From: Symbiodinium kawagutii
Lineage: Eukaryota > Sar > Dinophyceae > Suessiales > Symbiodiniaceae
Assembly: GCA_009767595.1 (NCBI GenBank)
Contig: VSDK01011186.1
Coordinates: 93,648-157,647, forward strand
DNA: 64,000 nt
Reading direction: 5' to 3'
The notes under the pieces were generated by a model, which had not been told where the DNA came from, ran no database searches, and saw only the letters and a list, made by a program, of their open reading frames with translations. The position numbers were made by a program, and so were the translations under genes. This document shows positions 39,001 to 48,700 of the stretch, piece after piece (position 1 is the stretch's first letter; each line of letters starts with the position of its first letter).

Positions 39001-42000
39001 TCATAGGGGACAAATTGTCAATCAAACCACGAAACAGTAACATGGATGCACAGCCGATGGTTTCGTCAGCATCTGCAACATTCCTCTGCGCTGAACAAAA
39101 ACGTGACAGATCTTCAGTGAATTGTGAGGTTTACGACTGTAATGATGTACTTTGAGCTTGTTGCTGTTTCCGTAAAACTCTTTTCAAGATCCGTACTTCC
39201 CAAAAGGACCTTGCACACATCGCGTCATCCCCTTGGAAACGCAGTTTTGGAACCGGCTACAGGGATGATTTGCACAACATGATCATGATACCCACTACCA
39301 ACGAACAAGCAATAAAAACCAATCACCAACAATGTGAAGCAATCACGGACCCCGGCCAAAGAGAACGACACGCAATGCTGCATGAAGAACCTATTCCCCT
39401 GACTGTGTTTCCCAACAACGGATTGGAAAAATGCCACCAGAAATCGAACATGAGAATTTGCCGCCGCCAATTCGTCCTTGGTCAACGAGAACTCCGGCAG
39501 ATTCAAGACCTTTTTCGATGGAGGGGGTTCCCCGAGAAGTGGAGATGCCATCACAACTGCGGATCGTCTGCTTGAAGCGGGGCATCACTAAACGACAAGA
39601 GGCCCCTTCCCACAGTCGTTCATCGGTGGATGGCCATTGTCCCCAGCTGTATTCCACATCATTAGCATTCATTGAGCATCATTCGGCAAGCATTTAGCCA
39701 TCATTGAAACCATTTACATTAGATCTGGTCTCTCTGTGTCGATAGCCGCAGCCAACGCCAGGAATTCGTATGATGACAAACACACACCTTTCAAGTTCCA
39801 TGACCAGAAACTGTATGCATGGTACGATATATATTTACGAACAGTATAAATTAACCCAAATGCAAATACAAACACCGTGGGTTGAGTATCTGGGCGATGC
39901 CAAATATATCATAATATTGATTAAGCTAAAATATGTGATATGGGATGCATATGGTACATCTTATTTCTTGCATGATTTATCATGAAACTCCTAGAACCGT
40001 TCGATTCAAGTAATATAATGATATATTTTATAGGCATAGAAAACCAAAACGAGTTGACAAATATCCAACAGGGATATATCATCATGAACCCAGAAACATG
40101 TACCGGGACACAATATGACACAATGCTCAATTTTGGCAAGTGGCGCATGAGCAAATCATGGAATGAATTGTTCATGGTAGATGAAAACACGTAGCGACGT
40201 CCCAGAGTCCAGGGGCATCCGTGAAGCTGCTCAATGTGTGCTAGGCCATGTTCCCAAATCCCCGTTGGTGCTACATCTGCTCCCAATCGCTCTCCATCTC
40301 TGAACCATTTTCATGCCAACAATGCTTCGCCAACATCAATGGCGCTTATTGCATACAACTATCACTACATTGGAAAACCTACTAGTTGTAGCTTGATTAA
40401 TATGAATCAAGCTAGCGCATTCACATGTGGCTTTGGGTCAACACCATATCATATACCCGTGGTTTTGTTACTGATTACCCCCCATGAAATTGCGGCACCC
40501 ATAGCCATTTATCAAACAAGCAAATGGTTCGCAATCTTTCGGGACAACTACTCTCCGTTTACAGCTCGTTGCTTCAGCTGTTAGCTTCACCTTTTCCTGC
40601 GCCGCAGCGCGCTACCGAACGCGACAAGTGGAGAAACTATACCGCCAAAGTTGCAACAAGGCTACATTGAAAACCTATCTTTATAAGCAATGATTTACTG
40701 TATTTTTTGCATTTCATTGATCAATCATATCGCCGCAGCCAGAAATTCAACATGTGAGTGGGTGTCAACCAAAAATAAGGTGTTTGTCGGTGCTTACTTT
40801 TCCGGTTGGTGGTTGTAGCCCCTATCAGAAATAGTAGTCAACCAAACAACAATTCCTTTTCTCAGCGATGGAGAGTCAGCAGCCCTGCCGTATGGAGCTG
40901 CCAAAGCTAACCATTCATCCCACATATTGCGGAAAAAAAAGCCAATCAAACCACAATAGCTGTTTAACCAACAGTATTCTACCTATTATCCCCTACCATT
41001 GTCTAACCTTTGGCTGTATGGATGGTTCTAAAACAACCAACCAGTTGGTTGTTTTAAGATGCAAATCTTCCAACTCGTTTCAGTGGGACACCACCAGCGA
41101 CTTGGAAGGCGGCATGGCGCTGCACTGGGCACTCCCACCTTTTCCTGGGGGCGACAGGCTGAAGCCAGAGCTGGTGATGCAATTTCCAAACTTTTTTGTT
41201 TTCAGCTGATAAGGGTTATACTACCACTATAGCTCTATAATGACAATTGTGATTAATTAACTTTATGACACTAATAATGATTAGAAATTTACTACCACTA
41301 ATGATCGAGGAACGGAAATTATGACCGACCAGTTAACCCTGATTGACTCCTGACCATTCATTAGTTGACCCTACAAGCACTAACCACTTGTTAACCACTA
41401 ATGACTGGTAAAGAGTTAGCTGATAAACTGGTAAATCACAACCCACTACTGATCAAGGAACGACCAGCCTCGAGGTCTACTACCACGAGTTGGACGGCAA
41501 ACTGGCGGGGTTAAGAAGCATTTGCCAAGGTGACTATAATTACGGCAAGACTCCATGGTTTGCCCGGATGCACAAGACCTGCCCAGAAGTTAGTTTTGTC
41601 AACTGTTCAAAACCCTGCGCAGGCCCATTGTTTTGAAACTCTGAGAATCAAGAAGCCCTAAGCCCTAAACCCTAAAACGCAAAAACCCTAAACCCTAAAC
41701 CCTCAAACCCTCAAACCCTAAAACCCTAAACCCTGAAACCTAAACCCTAAAACCCTAAAACCCTAAACCCTAAATCTCTGCGTATAGCCAATGTTTCTCA
41801 CTGATTCTTCGAGCAATGTTTGATCGATAGGAACAACGGTGGTTTGCCCTCTGGGCAAACCACGGCGTCTGCGCGTATAATTCATGTTGATGACCAAGGT
41901 TAAGAAGGTTTACTTGGCATTTTTTTTCGTGTGAGCAATTGCAAGGCCACTACCTCCCAAGTTAAAGTCAGCTATGTCATGTATGCCTTTGGTGTTGTGA

Positions 42001-42947
42001 TGTGTAGTGTTTGGACTTATCATGGGTATTGTTGTCAATGTGGATGTTTTGATTGTCAGAATTAGAAATTGAAAATATGAGTGGCAACATATGGATGTTG
42101 ATCGTGTTGGTCATCTAATGATCTATTGCAATGACAGCAAACGTATTGCTGTCTGCTGACATTAAAAAATGTACTGGGTATACATACAGTCTTGGCACGA
42201 TGGTCATAGCAAAACAACTGGTATCATAATGACCATGTTGGTAATGAGATGACGCTGAACATGAACATGACAAAAACGTCATAATGGTTCATGATCATGT
42301 AGGGAAGAACATATTGTTGACAAACAGATTCAAGTGTTCAACTTTTCAATGGTAACATTGCTATGAAACAATCGTGGCGGCATGATTGTGACATCACATG
42401 GGACAACCACACTTTTCATTAGAACCAAAGCCAACATGTCCTACAAGACGCCTGATAACGACTGTGCTGATGATGACAACAAAGCAGAACACATCACGAT
42501 AACGACCAACAAAAGATCAATAAATGTGTCATGACTGATGGCCCTCGTGCACTTGATAGTCTCACCGGAATCGATACTGGTAGTCAGGTAGTCTTCTGGT
42601 TGGTGGTTTTAACTCATGTGAAAAATATTAGGGAAAATAAAACATGCTTAAAACCACCTACCAGTCTTCAAATTTATTGTGATCTGTGGTTGCTCTTTGC
42701 CGTTGTACATGCTGCTTCCGTTGCAGTTGGCACATGGCGTTTCAACTCTGCGAAAGCCGCAGCAAAGCTCTCGCAGCACAAACCGAGGCGCCAATAGAGG
42801 TTTGATCTGCACAACTGCCACAGCAAACAACGAACTGGACCTGGTTGCGCGCAGGAGCTGTTCGGCATAGTCTGAAGATCTTGATTTCCACTCATGATGG
42901 GCGGGCAATGAAGAGCCATCCATCGTTGGGATGTAAGTTACAGTAAC

Positions 42948-43000
<53 letters not shown>

Positions 43001-43044
43001 GTGATGGTGATGATGAGATGATGATGATGATGATGATGATGACG

Positions 43045-43113
<69 letters not shown>

Positions 43114-45314
43114 GTGATGCTGGTGGTGGTGGTGGTCCATCACAGGTACCATTCTCGCTGCTGTTACCTTCTAACATGGTGATGCTGGTGGTGGTGGTGG
43201 TCCATCACAGGTACCATTCTCGCTGCTGTTACCTTCTAACATTAGTGGTAAAGAAGCATCAATACTTTGCTTGCGGTGCAGCAATGACCCCTGTGAAACG
43301 CATCTACTGGGGATCTATTCAAAATAAGAGCACTCGACACTCGACCGGTAAGAGCCAATCTTGCAATGTTTCTTCATATGAGTAGCGGACAAAAGTCTGT
43401 CACAAAAGTGGCCACGTGGTAAACTGGAACGTCCCCTATAGATTGCGAAGGTTTGATTGCTGTTACAATCTTATCGGTTGTGAAGGTTTGGGGGGTATCG
43501 GTGCTGGGTTGTCCCCTATCGGTTATTAAGGTATCCTACAAGTTGGAAAACCGACATGTCCACCCGAATACTAGATATGAATTGACACACTTTTGTAGGA
43601 TGTTTTTAATGAAAACTGGTAGTGTGTGGGTATCGTTGTTTCAGGAAACACCCGTGCATTTCAAGTAGCCTTTCATTGGATCAACCTTAAAGTGCTGGTG
43701 CTTTGGGCTTTTGAGGAGATTGATCCCAGGTAAAACCAGTCGCGCCACCTGAATGGTACTGGCTGCCGAAAAGGACATAGAGTCTTCACCTATATGGAAA
43801 AAAGAAGACATGCTGACACAAACAAACAAACACACACACAGAGATATATATATATACATATATATATATATACTATGGTGAAGTGATCAAACAACCTCAG
43901 ACTGTCTTGATTTATCGCAGGTTTCGGAGGGCTTCTAGGTGGCAGCTTGTGGATTGGCGGTTTCAACCATCCCCAATGCTGGTCAAAGAAATATATAAAT
44001 TCTCCTTGGTAGGAATGGACACCATGGCTTGAAACCATCGAAATAGTGACTCATATGGATCAACCAACCGTTGTGAACTATAGACTAGAAGCAGTTTAAA
44101 GCCATCATCTCTGATTTGCATTGATTTGCCACTATTCCTTCACCATCCTCAACACCAATCTGTGGTCCTCATAGGTCGTGATGACTCCCTGCCGCCCTTA
44201 TCCGCGCCGAAAGACAGCTGCATCTTTCGAAACGCATGGGCAAATCTTTGTTGCTCAGGCGACAAGGACTGTATCCTTGGTGGTGCGAGGGGCGTCCCTG
44301 GTCCGGTCCAAAGAACGAGCATCCAAGAAGTCAGTCTTGAAACTGGCTCGGATTTTAAGACTGGGTGCATCAGATGGAGTGAATTGATGAGTGCATTCAA
44401 CTTGAAACTGTTTGAAGCTGATCTCTGGAACGAATTGATGAGATGAAGAACAAAATGAAACAAGCTTGCCATGGACATCTCCAAGACACTGCTGACTCGT
44501 CATGTGACATCCACTACAAGCTCCAAATCTAGGGTAAGCTGAGCATCGCAGCTGGTAACTCTGTTGATCAACGGTGCCGAAAGGAACATACAAACAACAG
44601 CAAAATCATCTTCTAGGGCTACAAGGCATCCTGGTAAACAGCATCATGAATCATAAACCTTCACGTAACATCAACCATGGATCATCACAAATAAGAAATC
44701 AACCATGACTTAACATCACTTAAGCGTGGATCATCACTGAAAATCAGTAGAAATCAATCATCACAAACAAAACAAAGCCTGGCAACAGATCCACTTCTTC
44801 TGCTTAAGCATCGAATCAATGAACTCCTTGGGAGTGGGCACCGTTTCCAGCAACAAGGGAATCACCTCAAGGCGTAGGTTGCGTCACATATTGAAGCTGG
44901 ACAGCCTGCTGAGTTCAAAGTTTTGGAAGGAAGCTGTTCATGGTCCGGGCAAGGCATCCTGAGACCTCAACCTGATAAACCTATGGAACATTCTACCTGA
45001 AATAAGGTGCTTGCTTTCGAGGCTTTTAGAGGTCCAAGACCAGCCTTATCAACCCAGCTCGAACACCCTCAGAACTGCTGGGGCGAACTAGAAATTCCAA
45101 TAGCTCCTTACCTCATCTTTGTTGCAACTTCAAAACCCTGTGCCCCTGTCCCCCATTATCAGTTGGTTAATATCGACCCATAGCCACAACCCACTACCAT
45201 TCTCGTGGGTTTTCTTGATGCTGAGTCCTGATGGTGCTCAAGCCCTTCACCGAGCCGCTAGGTCATCCTTGTTCTGTATAATCAACGCAGCTGTGGGCTC
45301 GAAGCGATCCTCAG
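23301..45314 (-). CDS. Conserved protein of unknown function, 19-exon gene
   Basis: I do not know its function. The assembled frame gives about 388 residues and a TGA at 23301-23303; total exon length is consistent with one unbroken frame. Exons: 45259-45314, 44813-44865, 44216-44275, 42792-42840, 39477-39509, 38640-38687, 37924-38001, 36233-36304, 35867-35915, 35273-35344, 34254-34354, 33845-33874, 32623-32704, 32036-32069, 31284-31343, 26515-26554, 26151-26225, 24569-24644, 23301-23401. The N-terminal half carries the blocks SLSPEQQRFAHAFRKMQ, AVAVVQIKP and LTQDLIELFVRYQ; the C-terminal half carries AFDLLDALSRSGAL, ATHCFDETI, NPIEKLERS and IVASTIH. From memory these runs occur together in uncharacterised proteins of algae and other protists; I cannot verify that here. 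No signal peptide or membrane segment is visible, so it is probably soluble. The middle is charged or of low conservation. Its 5' end needs an upstream donor and may be spliced to the ureohydrolase. Confidence 0.8.
24060..24179. mobile_element. MITE-like element, family C
   Basis: Ends GTGGCCATGGGTCAATATT and TTTTTGACCCACAGCCATG. The interior matches the 62.0-kb copy over most of its length. Confidence 0.8.
24569..24644 (-). CDS. Unknown-protein gene exon, ATHCFDET block
   Basis: Reads ATHCFDETIIDTAIKQNQNP then IEKLE plus one base. The acceptor is TTGAG before GCC. A GA donor (GAAC then GACACT) gives Arg-Ser across the junction. The nearby GTGACA site would break frame. Confidence 0.75.
25649..25703. 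repeat. AT microsatellite
   Basis: (TA)n runs with single-base interruptions inside an intron of the unknown-protein gene. Confidence 0.8.
26151..26225 (-). CDS. Unknown-protein gene exon, AFDLLDAL block
   Basis: Reads AFDLLDALSRSGALSLETSL then HVVLA, phase 0 to 0, with acceptor CCCAG before GCC and donor GTGCCT. One of the two most family-typical parts of the protein. Confidence 0.8.
26515..26554 (-). CDS. Unknown-protein gene exon
   Basis: Reads DLDHAEQRRETNQ after one completing base. A GC donor (CAG then GCAGCG) joins it to AFDLLDAL. A GT site 11 nt further would break the frame. Confidence 0.7.
28051..28098. repeat. (GT)n microsatellite
   Basis: Nearly pure GT dinucleotides with a few A and C interruptions. 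Confidence 0.9.
28699..28797. mobile_element. MITE-like element, family B
   Basis: Family B has ends CTGGTTGGTGGTTTNAACC...GGTTNAAACCACCAACCAG, usually with CCCTATGAAA just inside. Length varies from 70 to 240 bp. No coding capacity. The family name is mine. Confidence 0.75.
29060..29172 (-). CDS. Possible extra exon in the unknown-protein gene
   Basis: Inside the 4.7-kb intron between 31284 and 26554 the minus frame reads SSLLVLLSALKNGDFPKANY and on to FSQAVCGTNM. It is not needed for phase, and a plus-strand frame is open too. Possibly an alternative exon or chance. Confidence 0.2.
29294..29420. repeat. AT microsatellite cluster
   Basis: Several (AT)n blocks, in the long intron between 31284 and 26554. 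Confidence 0.8.
29776..30042. repeat. Long (GAT)n trinucleotide array
   Basis: About 265 bp of ATG/GAT units with rare GAC, GAG and AAAG interruptions. It sits inside an intron of the unknown-protein gene; the poly-Asp, poly-Met and poly-Ser frames it creates are not genes. Confidence 0.95.
31284..31343 (-). CDS. Unknown-protein gene exon
   Basis: Reads WKVQRLKSSFSSRAKSQGL plus two bases, with acceptor CTGCAG and donor GTTGGA. It feeds in phase into DLDHAEQRR. Two other frames are open. Confidence 0.5.
31829..31943. mobile_element. MITE-like element, family D
   Basis: Left AATCTAACATGGTAATAGAA then AATCCACC; right GGTGGATTTTCCATTGCCAT then GTGAGTCTACC. The interior has CCCAGGGTTTTCC. Confidence 0.8.
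32036..32069 (-). CDS. Tentative unknown-protein gene micro-exon
   Basis: A 34-nt piece bounded by CCGAG and GTTAGA. In the frame forced by its neighbours it reads ARTLRGRPRPS plus two bases. All three minus frames are open here, so only the phase argument supports it. Confidence 0.4.
32623..32704 (-). CDS. Unknown-protein gene exon
   Basis: Reads LIDHALQAFTEDTSLAAAPV then KMMAAQP plus one base, between a strong acceptor (TTTTCTCAG) and a GTGAGA donor. Confidence 0.65.
32745..32848. mobile_element. MITE-like element, family C, left end degraded
   Basis: The right end GGGTTTTGACCCACAGCCA and GGGGAACCAGGGGTAC are intact. The left end is not recognisable. Confidence 0.5.
33845..33874 (-). CDS. 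Unknown-protein gene micro-exon
   Basis: A 30-nt exon reading ESTYSMLRVQ in phase 0, with acceptor TTGAG before GAG and donor GTTGGT. A longer version starting at 33891 has the wrong phase for the preceding exon. Confidence 0.5.
34254..34354 (-). CDS. Unknown-protein gene exon, charged segment
   Basis: Reads DFETEADFVEEARPQKRRKA then AMREMKEKSQREW, highly charged, probably helical. The acceptor is CTGAG before GAG and the donor is GTGGGA, phase 0. Confidence 0.65.
35273..35344 (-). CDS. Unknown-protein gene exon
   Basis: Reads (A)ATILMTQPMTRTMAVEE then CPPVIP plus one base, with donor GTGTGA. Three nearby AGs give slightly different starts. It sits immediately beside a (CAA/CAG)n tract at 35355-35460. 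Confidence 0.55.
35355..35534. repeat. (CAA/CAG)n then (ACC)n compound microsatellite
   Basis: A CAACAG/CAACAA array is followed by CACTAC and CCACCA units. It abuts a small coding exon at 35273-35344, so slippage could reach coding sequence or its acceptor. Confidence 0.9.
35867..35915 (-). CDS. Unknown-protein gene exon
   Basis: Reads EEAKMRNMQQCGAEAQ plus one base, with acceptor CGCAG before GAG and donor GTTGAG. Confidence 0.65.
36233..36304 (-). CDS. Unknown-protein gene exon
   Basis: Reads VKAHVEALWQTIASSKSKQL then KETQ, a predicted helix. The acceptor is GACAG before GTG and the donor is GC (CAG then GCGGGA), phase 0. The open frame runs on but loses protein-like character. Confidence 0.75.
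37924..38001 (-). CDS. Unknown-protein gene exon with two possible donors
   Basis: Reads VPPDLMSYDGAVDKV then GSVSTAEKIQQ. The acceptor is GTCAG before GTA. A GC donor (CAG then GCACAT) ends it here; a perfect GTAAGT 24 nt further would add AHVAAAVV and end it at 37900. Both keep phase 0. Confidence 0.75.
38025..38119. mobile_element. MITE-like element, family A
   Basis: Ends TGGTGGTTTCTTAAGCC and GGTTGAGAAACATTCA. It starts 24 bp upstream (gene sense) of an exon of the unknown-protein gene. Confidence 0.65.
38640..38687 (-). CDS. Unknown-protein gene exon
   Basis: Reads EIQLTQDLIELFVRYQ, phase 0 to 0, with acceptor CGTAG before GAG and a canonical GTGCGT donor. Confidence 0.8.
39477..39509 (-). 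CDS. Unknown-protein gene micro-exon
   Basis: A 33-nt exon reading VLNLPEFSLTK, with acceptor AAAAG before GTC and a GA donor (AAG then GACGAA). Using GA joins it to EIQLTQDL. A GTGGCA donor further on would add DELAAANSHVRFL, which interrupts the block. Confidence 0.65.
40802..41044. mobile_element. MITE-like element, family B, long copy
   Basis: Ends CCGGTTGGTGGTTGTAGCCC and TTCTAAAACAACCAACCAG. About 240 bp; the extra interior may be a nested insertion. Confidence 0.6.
41655..41775. repeat. Interstitial telomere-like repeats (CCCTAAA)n
   Basis: About 17 imperfect copies of CCCTAAA/CCCTAAAA, the Arabidopsis-type telomere unit (TTTAGGG on the other strand) known from dinoflagellates and plants. 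It is in the intron between exons 42792 and 39509, so it is internal rather than a chromosome end. Confidence 0.85.
42596..42664. mobile_element. MITE-like element, family B, short copy
   Basis: Ends CTGGTTGGTGGTTTTAA and TTAAAACCACCTACCAG, almost a pure hairpin of 69 bp. Confidence 0.8.
42792..42840 (-). CDS. Unknown-protein gene exon, VQIKP block
   Basis: Reads SSSLFAVAVVQIKPLL with acceptor ACCAG before GTC. The 3' boundary is ambiguous: a GC donor at GCGCCT gives this end, and a GT donor (GTGCTG) would extend it by four codons to 42780. Both keep phase 0. Confidence 0.75.
42947..43116. repeat. (GAT)n trinucleotide array
   Basis: A second GAT array, with GGT and GAGATG interruptions, that runs straight into the 65-bp tandem duplication. 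Confidence 0.95.
43111..43240. repeat. Perfect 65-bp tandem duplication
   Basis: Two apparently identical copies of a unit that starts GGTGATGCTGGTGGTGG and ends TTACCTTCTAAC, at the edge of the GAT array. Lack of divergence implies a recent event. Confidence 0.9.
44216..44275 (-). CDS. Unknown-protein gene exon, SPEQQRF block
   Basis: Reads IQSLSPEQQRFAHAFRKMQ plus two bases. The acceptor is CCAAG before GATA and the donor is GTCTTT. The two terminal bases form Leu with the next exon (MQLSSSLF). Confidence 0.8.
44813..44865 (-). CDS. Unknown-protein gene exon
   Basis: Reads VIPLLLETVPTPKEFID plus two bases, with acceptor TTGAG before GTG. The GA donor (GATTC then GATGCT) is needed to join in frame with SLSPEQQ. 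The frame runs on about 17 codons without a GT in the right phase. Confidence 0.7.
45259..45314 (-). CDS. Unknown-protein gene, first exon seen
   Basis: After one completing base it reads EDRFEPTAALIIQNKDDL. It begins at GCGTAG (needs one base from an upstream exon) and ends at a GC donor (GCGGCT). In-frame sequence upstream has no Met before a stop, so it cannot be a first coding exon on its own. Confidence 0.65.
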
Positions 45315-45584
45315 CTACGCCAGGACTCCAGGACCAGCGGGTAGCTTCTCATCCTGCAAAAGCTACTCTTGGGGACTGCGATTTAGAACGTATAGGCAGA
45401 GACTCAACATACACACTATATTCTAGACAGTGATGAAAAATGATCAATAATGATCACTAATGATCAATAGTCCACAATGATCAATACTGATCAATAATAA
45501 GATTCAATCAGTCTATTGAGACACAAAAACCTCCCACGAAACAAGCTGCGCGGCTCACGACGGCGGCGCTATTCTTTTCACACT

Positions 45585-45764
45585 TCACAACTCCGTTGCC
45601 GCAGTGGCACCGGTGGAGCTGGGTCCCATGGCAAAGCCCATGGCATCCAACACCAGGCGCGCTGCCAGGGTGGTGGTGACTCCAGCGGGATCATAGGGTG
45701 GGGCCACCTCCACCAGGTCTAAACCCACCAAACGAGTGCGGGAAATGAGCTGCCGCAACAAGTC
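45585..45764 (-). CDS. Ureohydrolase last exon
   Basis: Reads DLLRQLISRTRLVGLDLVEV, then APPYDPAGVTTTLAARLVLD, then AMGFAMGPSSTGATAATEL and TGA. The acceptor is CCTAG before GAC. VEVAP.YD is the conserved C-terminal motif. Two possible donors near the end (GTGCCA at 45605-45610, GTGAAG overlapping the stop) could splice it to the next gene. Confidence 0.9.
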   Translation of the reverse strand, partial: DLLRQLISRTRLVGLDLVEVAPPYDPAGVTTTLAARLVLDAMGFAMGPSSTGATAATEL

Positions 45765-48700
45765 CTAGGGCAGGTGGCTCCAGCCACTTGGTGGATGAAA
45801 TGCTGAATTCTAAGGGAAACTGGACGATGCCATGGAGTTGTTGGGATTGGTTTGGAAGTGAACTATTCGCATTCCAGTCAACTTCCATCATCTGTCAAGG
45901 AAAGTGCCATTTCAAGAATGACAGCAAGCTCCTTTCCCACTTTCATTTGCAGTGCTCATGACAGAAATCAATCCTTGTTGCTCAAATATTTCCTGAATCT
46001 GAGGAAGCGGTGTAGTACCGTGTGTCACCACATAACTATAATAATCATCATGATCAACGATATAATGATCATTAAAGTCATCAGCATACTTCCTGTCATG
46101 TCTTCAATTCTCCTCAACCCATCCAACTCCGCTTAGTTCCATGCCCTGACTGTTCCCCAAGTGTTGCTGAGTCCTGGATTGAAAAATGTGAATGGCCAGT
46201 ATGTTGGTCCACAATAGTATTTCTGCACTCAGTGGCACTCCGACCACCCAAAAGCCTGCCATCATCCTGCCACATCTCCAACATCCACTTCCATCCACTG
46301 CCATCCATGTCCAACCACAGCCATCCACTTCCAACCACCTCCATCCGTATCCAACACCTCCCTTTCACTTCCCCTCCTTCACCTCGTAGTACAGAAAGCC
46401 CCCATGGCTGGGCGTCCCCGTTCCTGGTGCAATGGAGGGATCCAAGCCATCGATATCGATGCTGACGTACACCGAGGAGCCCAAGGGCACTCGCCTCAGT
46501 CCGCACCAAGGGATGGGATACACCGAGCCCACAGAGGTTGGTTTCTCGACATAGGGAACCAACTCAAGGGGGTCAATTTTTATAGAGAAAATAAACAAAA
46601 ACTCCTATCAATAATTCAACTTATATGCTTATAATCTCCATAGGTTGTTGCTTAAAAACCATACTAGACCATTAACAACGGTTCATCACATGTAATAATA
46701 AGAAACAATCTTTTTGGGGAATATACCAGCTCTGTGGGCGTTTCTCAAGTCATATGGAACCCCCCGAAGGTTATGGATGGTTTATTACCATGTTTCACCC
46801 ACTGGATGAGCACTGAGGCTTCCCTATGACTTGAGAAGCACCCATGTCTCATCGTCAGGAATTGTATGGCATGGGAGCTCACCATTGGACACCCCTGGTA
46901 GCATGGTGTCCAAGCTGGCTCGCTGGCGCTGGGGCAACGATTCCATGGCATGGCCCAGCCGTTGAGGGCAGTAGGCTACGGCTACGGCGGCTTGATTTCA
47001 CGGGCTTCCAATTCACATGCGGTGATGATAACGACATGGCCTGGGGCATGCTGGGGACACAGTTGAGTTGAGTGCGGATTTCCACAACCCAAATACTCTC
47101 TGTTCGCCTTGCTTTGACCAACATTCACACATATATAAAATGAATTAACATTTCAAATGACTCACTGCTGTGAGTGAATATACCAGCACCATGGAGCATC
47201 TAGGTAATTAACAAACAGCACCATTGCAGAATGGCCACGCCCCAAACCATGACATCCCAACAGCGCCCAAGGCACTCCACGACCGCTGCCGTGCCAAGTT
47301 CACGAACCTGGAGTGCTAGCAGCGCTACCACCTTTGGATTTGGTCAATGGCAAAAAATGTGGAGTGCTTTATGGGTGGAGCCAATGATTTGTTAGCAACA
47401 AAATCTGGGTGAAGCCACTGCTTTTATGGGTGAAGCCAATGATTTGATCAGCTGATCTTTTTTGAACAATACCTATGCCAAAAATGAACTTGTCAATGAA
47501 CCAAGTGGTCTATATTGACATATATTGACAATAATTAATTATTGTTTAATCAAACAGTTGAAATGGTCCAAATCAACTCTTCTTGATGAATGAAGCAATT
47601 GAAATGCTTTATATCAATCATCGTCTATTAATCAAACAATTGGATTAGTCAAATGAAATCATTGCAACATTGCTAGTAATAGTATTGTACCGCCCATCAG
47701 CCCATCAATGATGGCAAATAGTGATTCATAAGAAGGGAAACCACTGACCACTAACTGTAGAGAACCAGATTTTATTCCTTTTGTTTCAACCTAAAATAAA
47801 ATGATCAGCAAAACACAGTCAGCATCACAGGGAGGATGGACAAATCATCAATGCCAACGACCTGTCATGTTTAGCTCAATATGTTCACAAGAAGCTTAGT
47901 GTTTGCGTTTTGTCAATTTTGCTAAGTGAGCAAACAAGAAAAATACATAATAGTGCTTGCTTTTGACCCCCATCCTAATATGCGTATTTCAGGAGACTTG
48001 AGGCTGAACTTGTAATGAAATGAGTGACACAGATTTCAGGGATAAAAACAAGGAATCAAGCTACCACATTGGATCCTCAAGACGCTAAAAGTGGATTAGA
48101 CCTAAATCTGGGGAAGTAAATCGGCAGCAATTGTTTTCTACTTGCTGCCTTTCCACAGACATAACTGGTATAAAGATTAGGTTTAACGTGCGCTCGGGAC
48201 AAAAAAAAACACTCATGCAACATATCTCTTTTATCTACAACCTCTTCTGGTTGGTGGTTGCAACAAGATAAACAATACTGGGACAAATAAAACATGTGAA
48301 TCAAACCACCAACCAGTAGTTGTTTAGCCAAATTATTGCTATTTGTTCCCATCGAACCACCTTAAACCCTAGAAACTTTAGAACATGAACCATCATAGTC
48401 CCTACTTGGTGGTGGTTTCAACCCCTATTTAAAAAAAATATATAGTGAATCGTTGGTTCTTGATTACTATGGAACATAAAAAAGTGTAAAACTACCAACC
48501 AGCCTATCAACCGCATAACCAAACCATTGTGGGTCACCAAAGATTGGAGTCATCCACCCCTTCGGATCCCCCAGCGGCCTTGCGAACGCTCAGCACGGTG
48601 GAGCCCATCTTTTCGGCATCCACGAAGCCACTCTTGGCCGTGGAACTGACTCCGCGGATGCCGAGTTGAAACATGGAAGAAATGTGAGGCCTCACTGGAG

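Noticed and set aside
39391..39697. Longer minus and plus frames around 39.5 kb (SRGTPSIEKGLESAG, PPEIEHENLPPPIRPW)
   Set aside because: Three frames are open because of base composition. Only VLNLPEFSLTK continues the conserved block in phase.
41655..41775. Chromosome end
   Set aside because: Telomere-like units are imperfect and embedded in an intron, with gene exons on both sides.
42892..43177. Open frames encoding poly-His and poly-Ser
   Set aside because: Readings of the second (GAT)n array.
44126..44446. Plus-strand frames over the SPEQQRF exon, one rich in Arg and Lys
   Set aside because: The minus frame joins in phase with exons on both sides into a conserved block; the plus frames do not.
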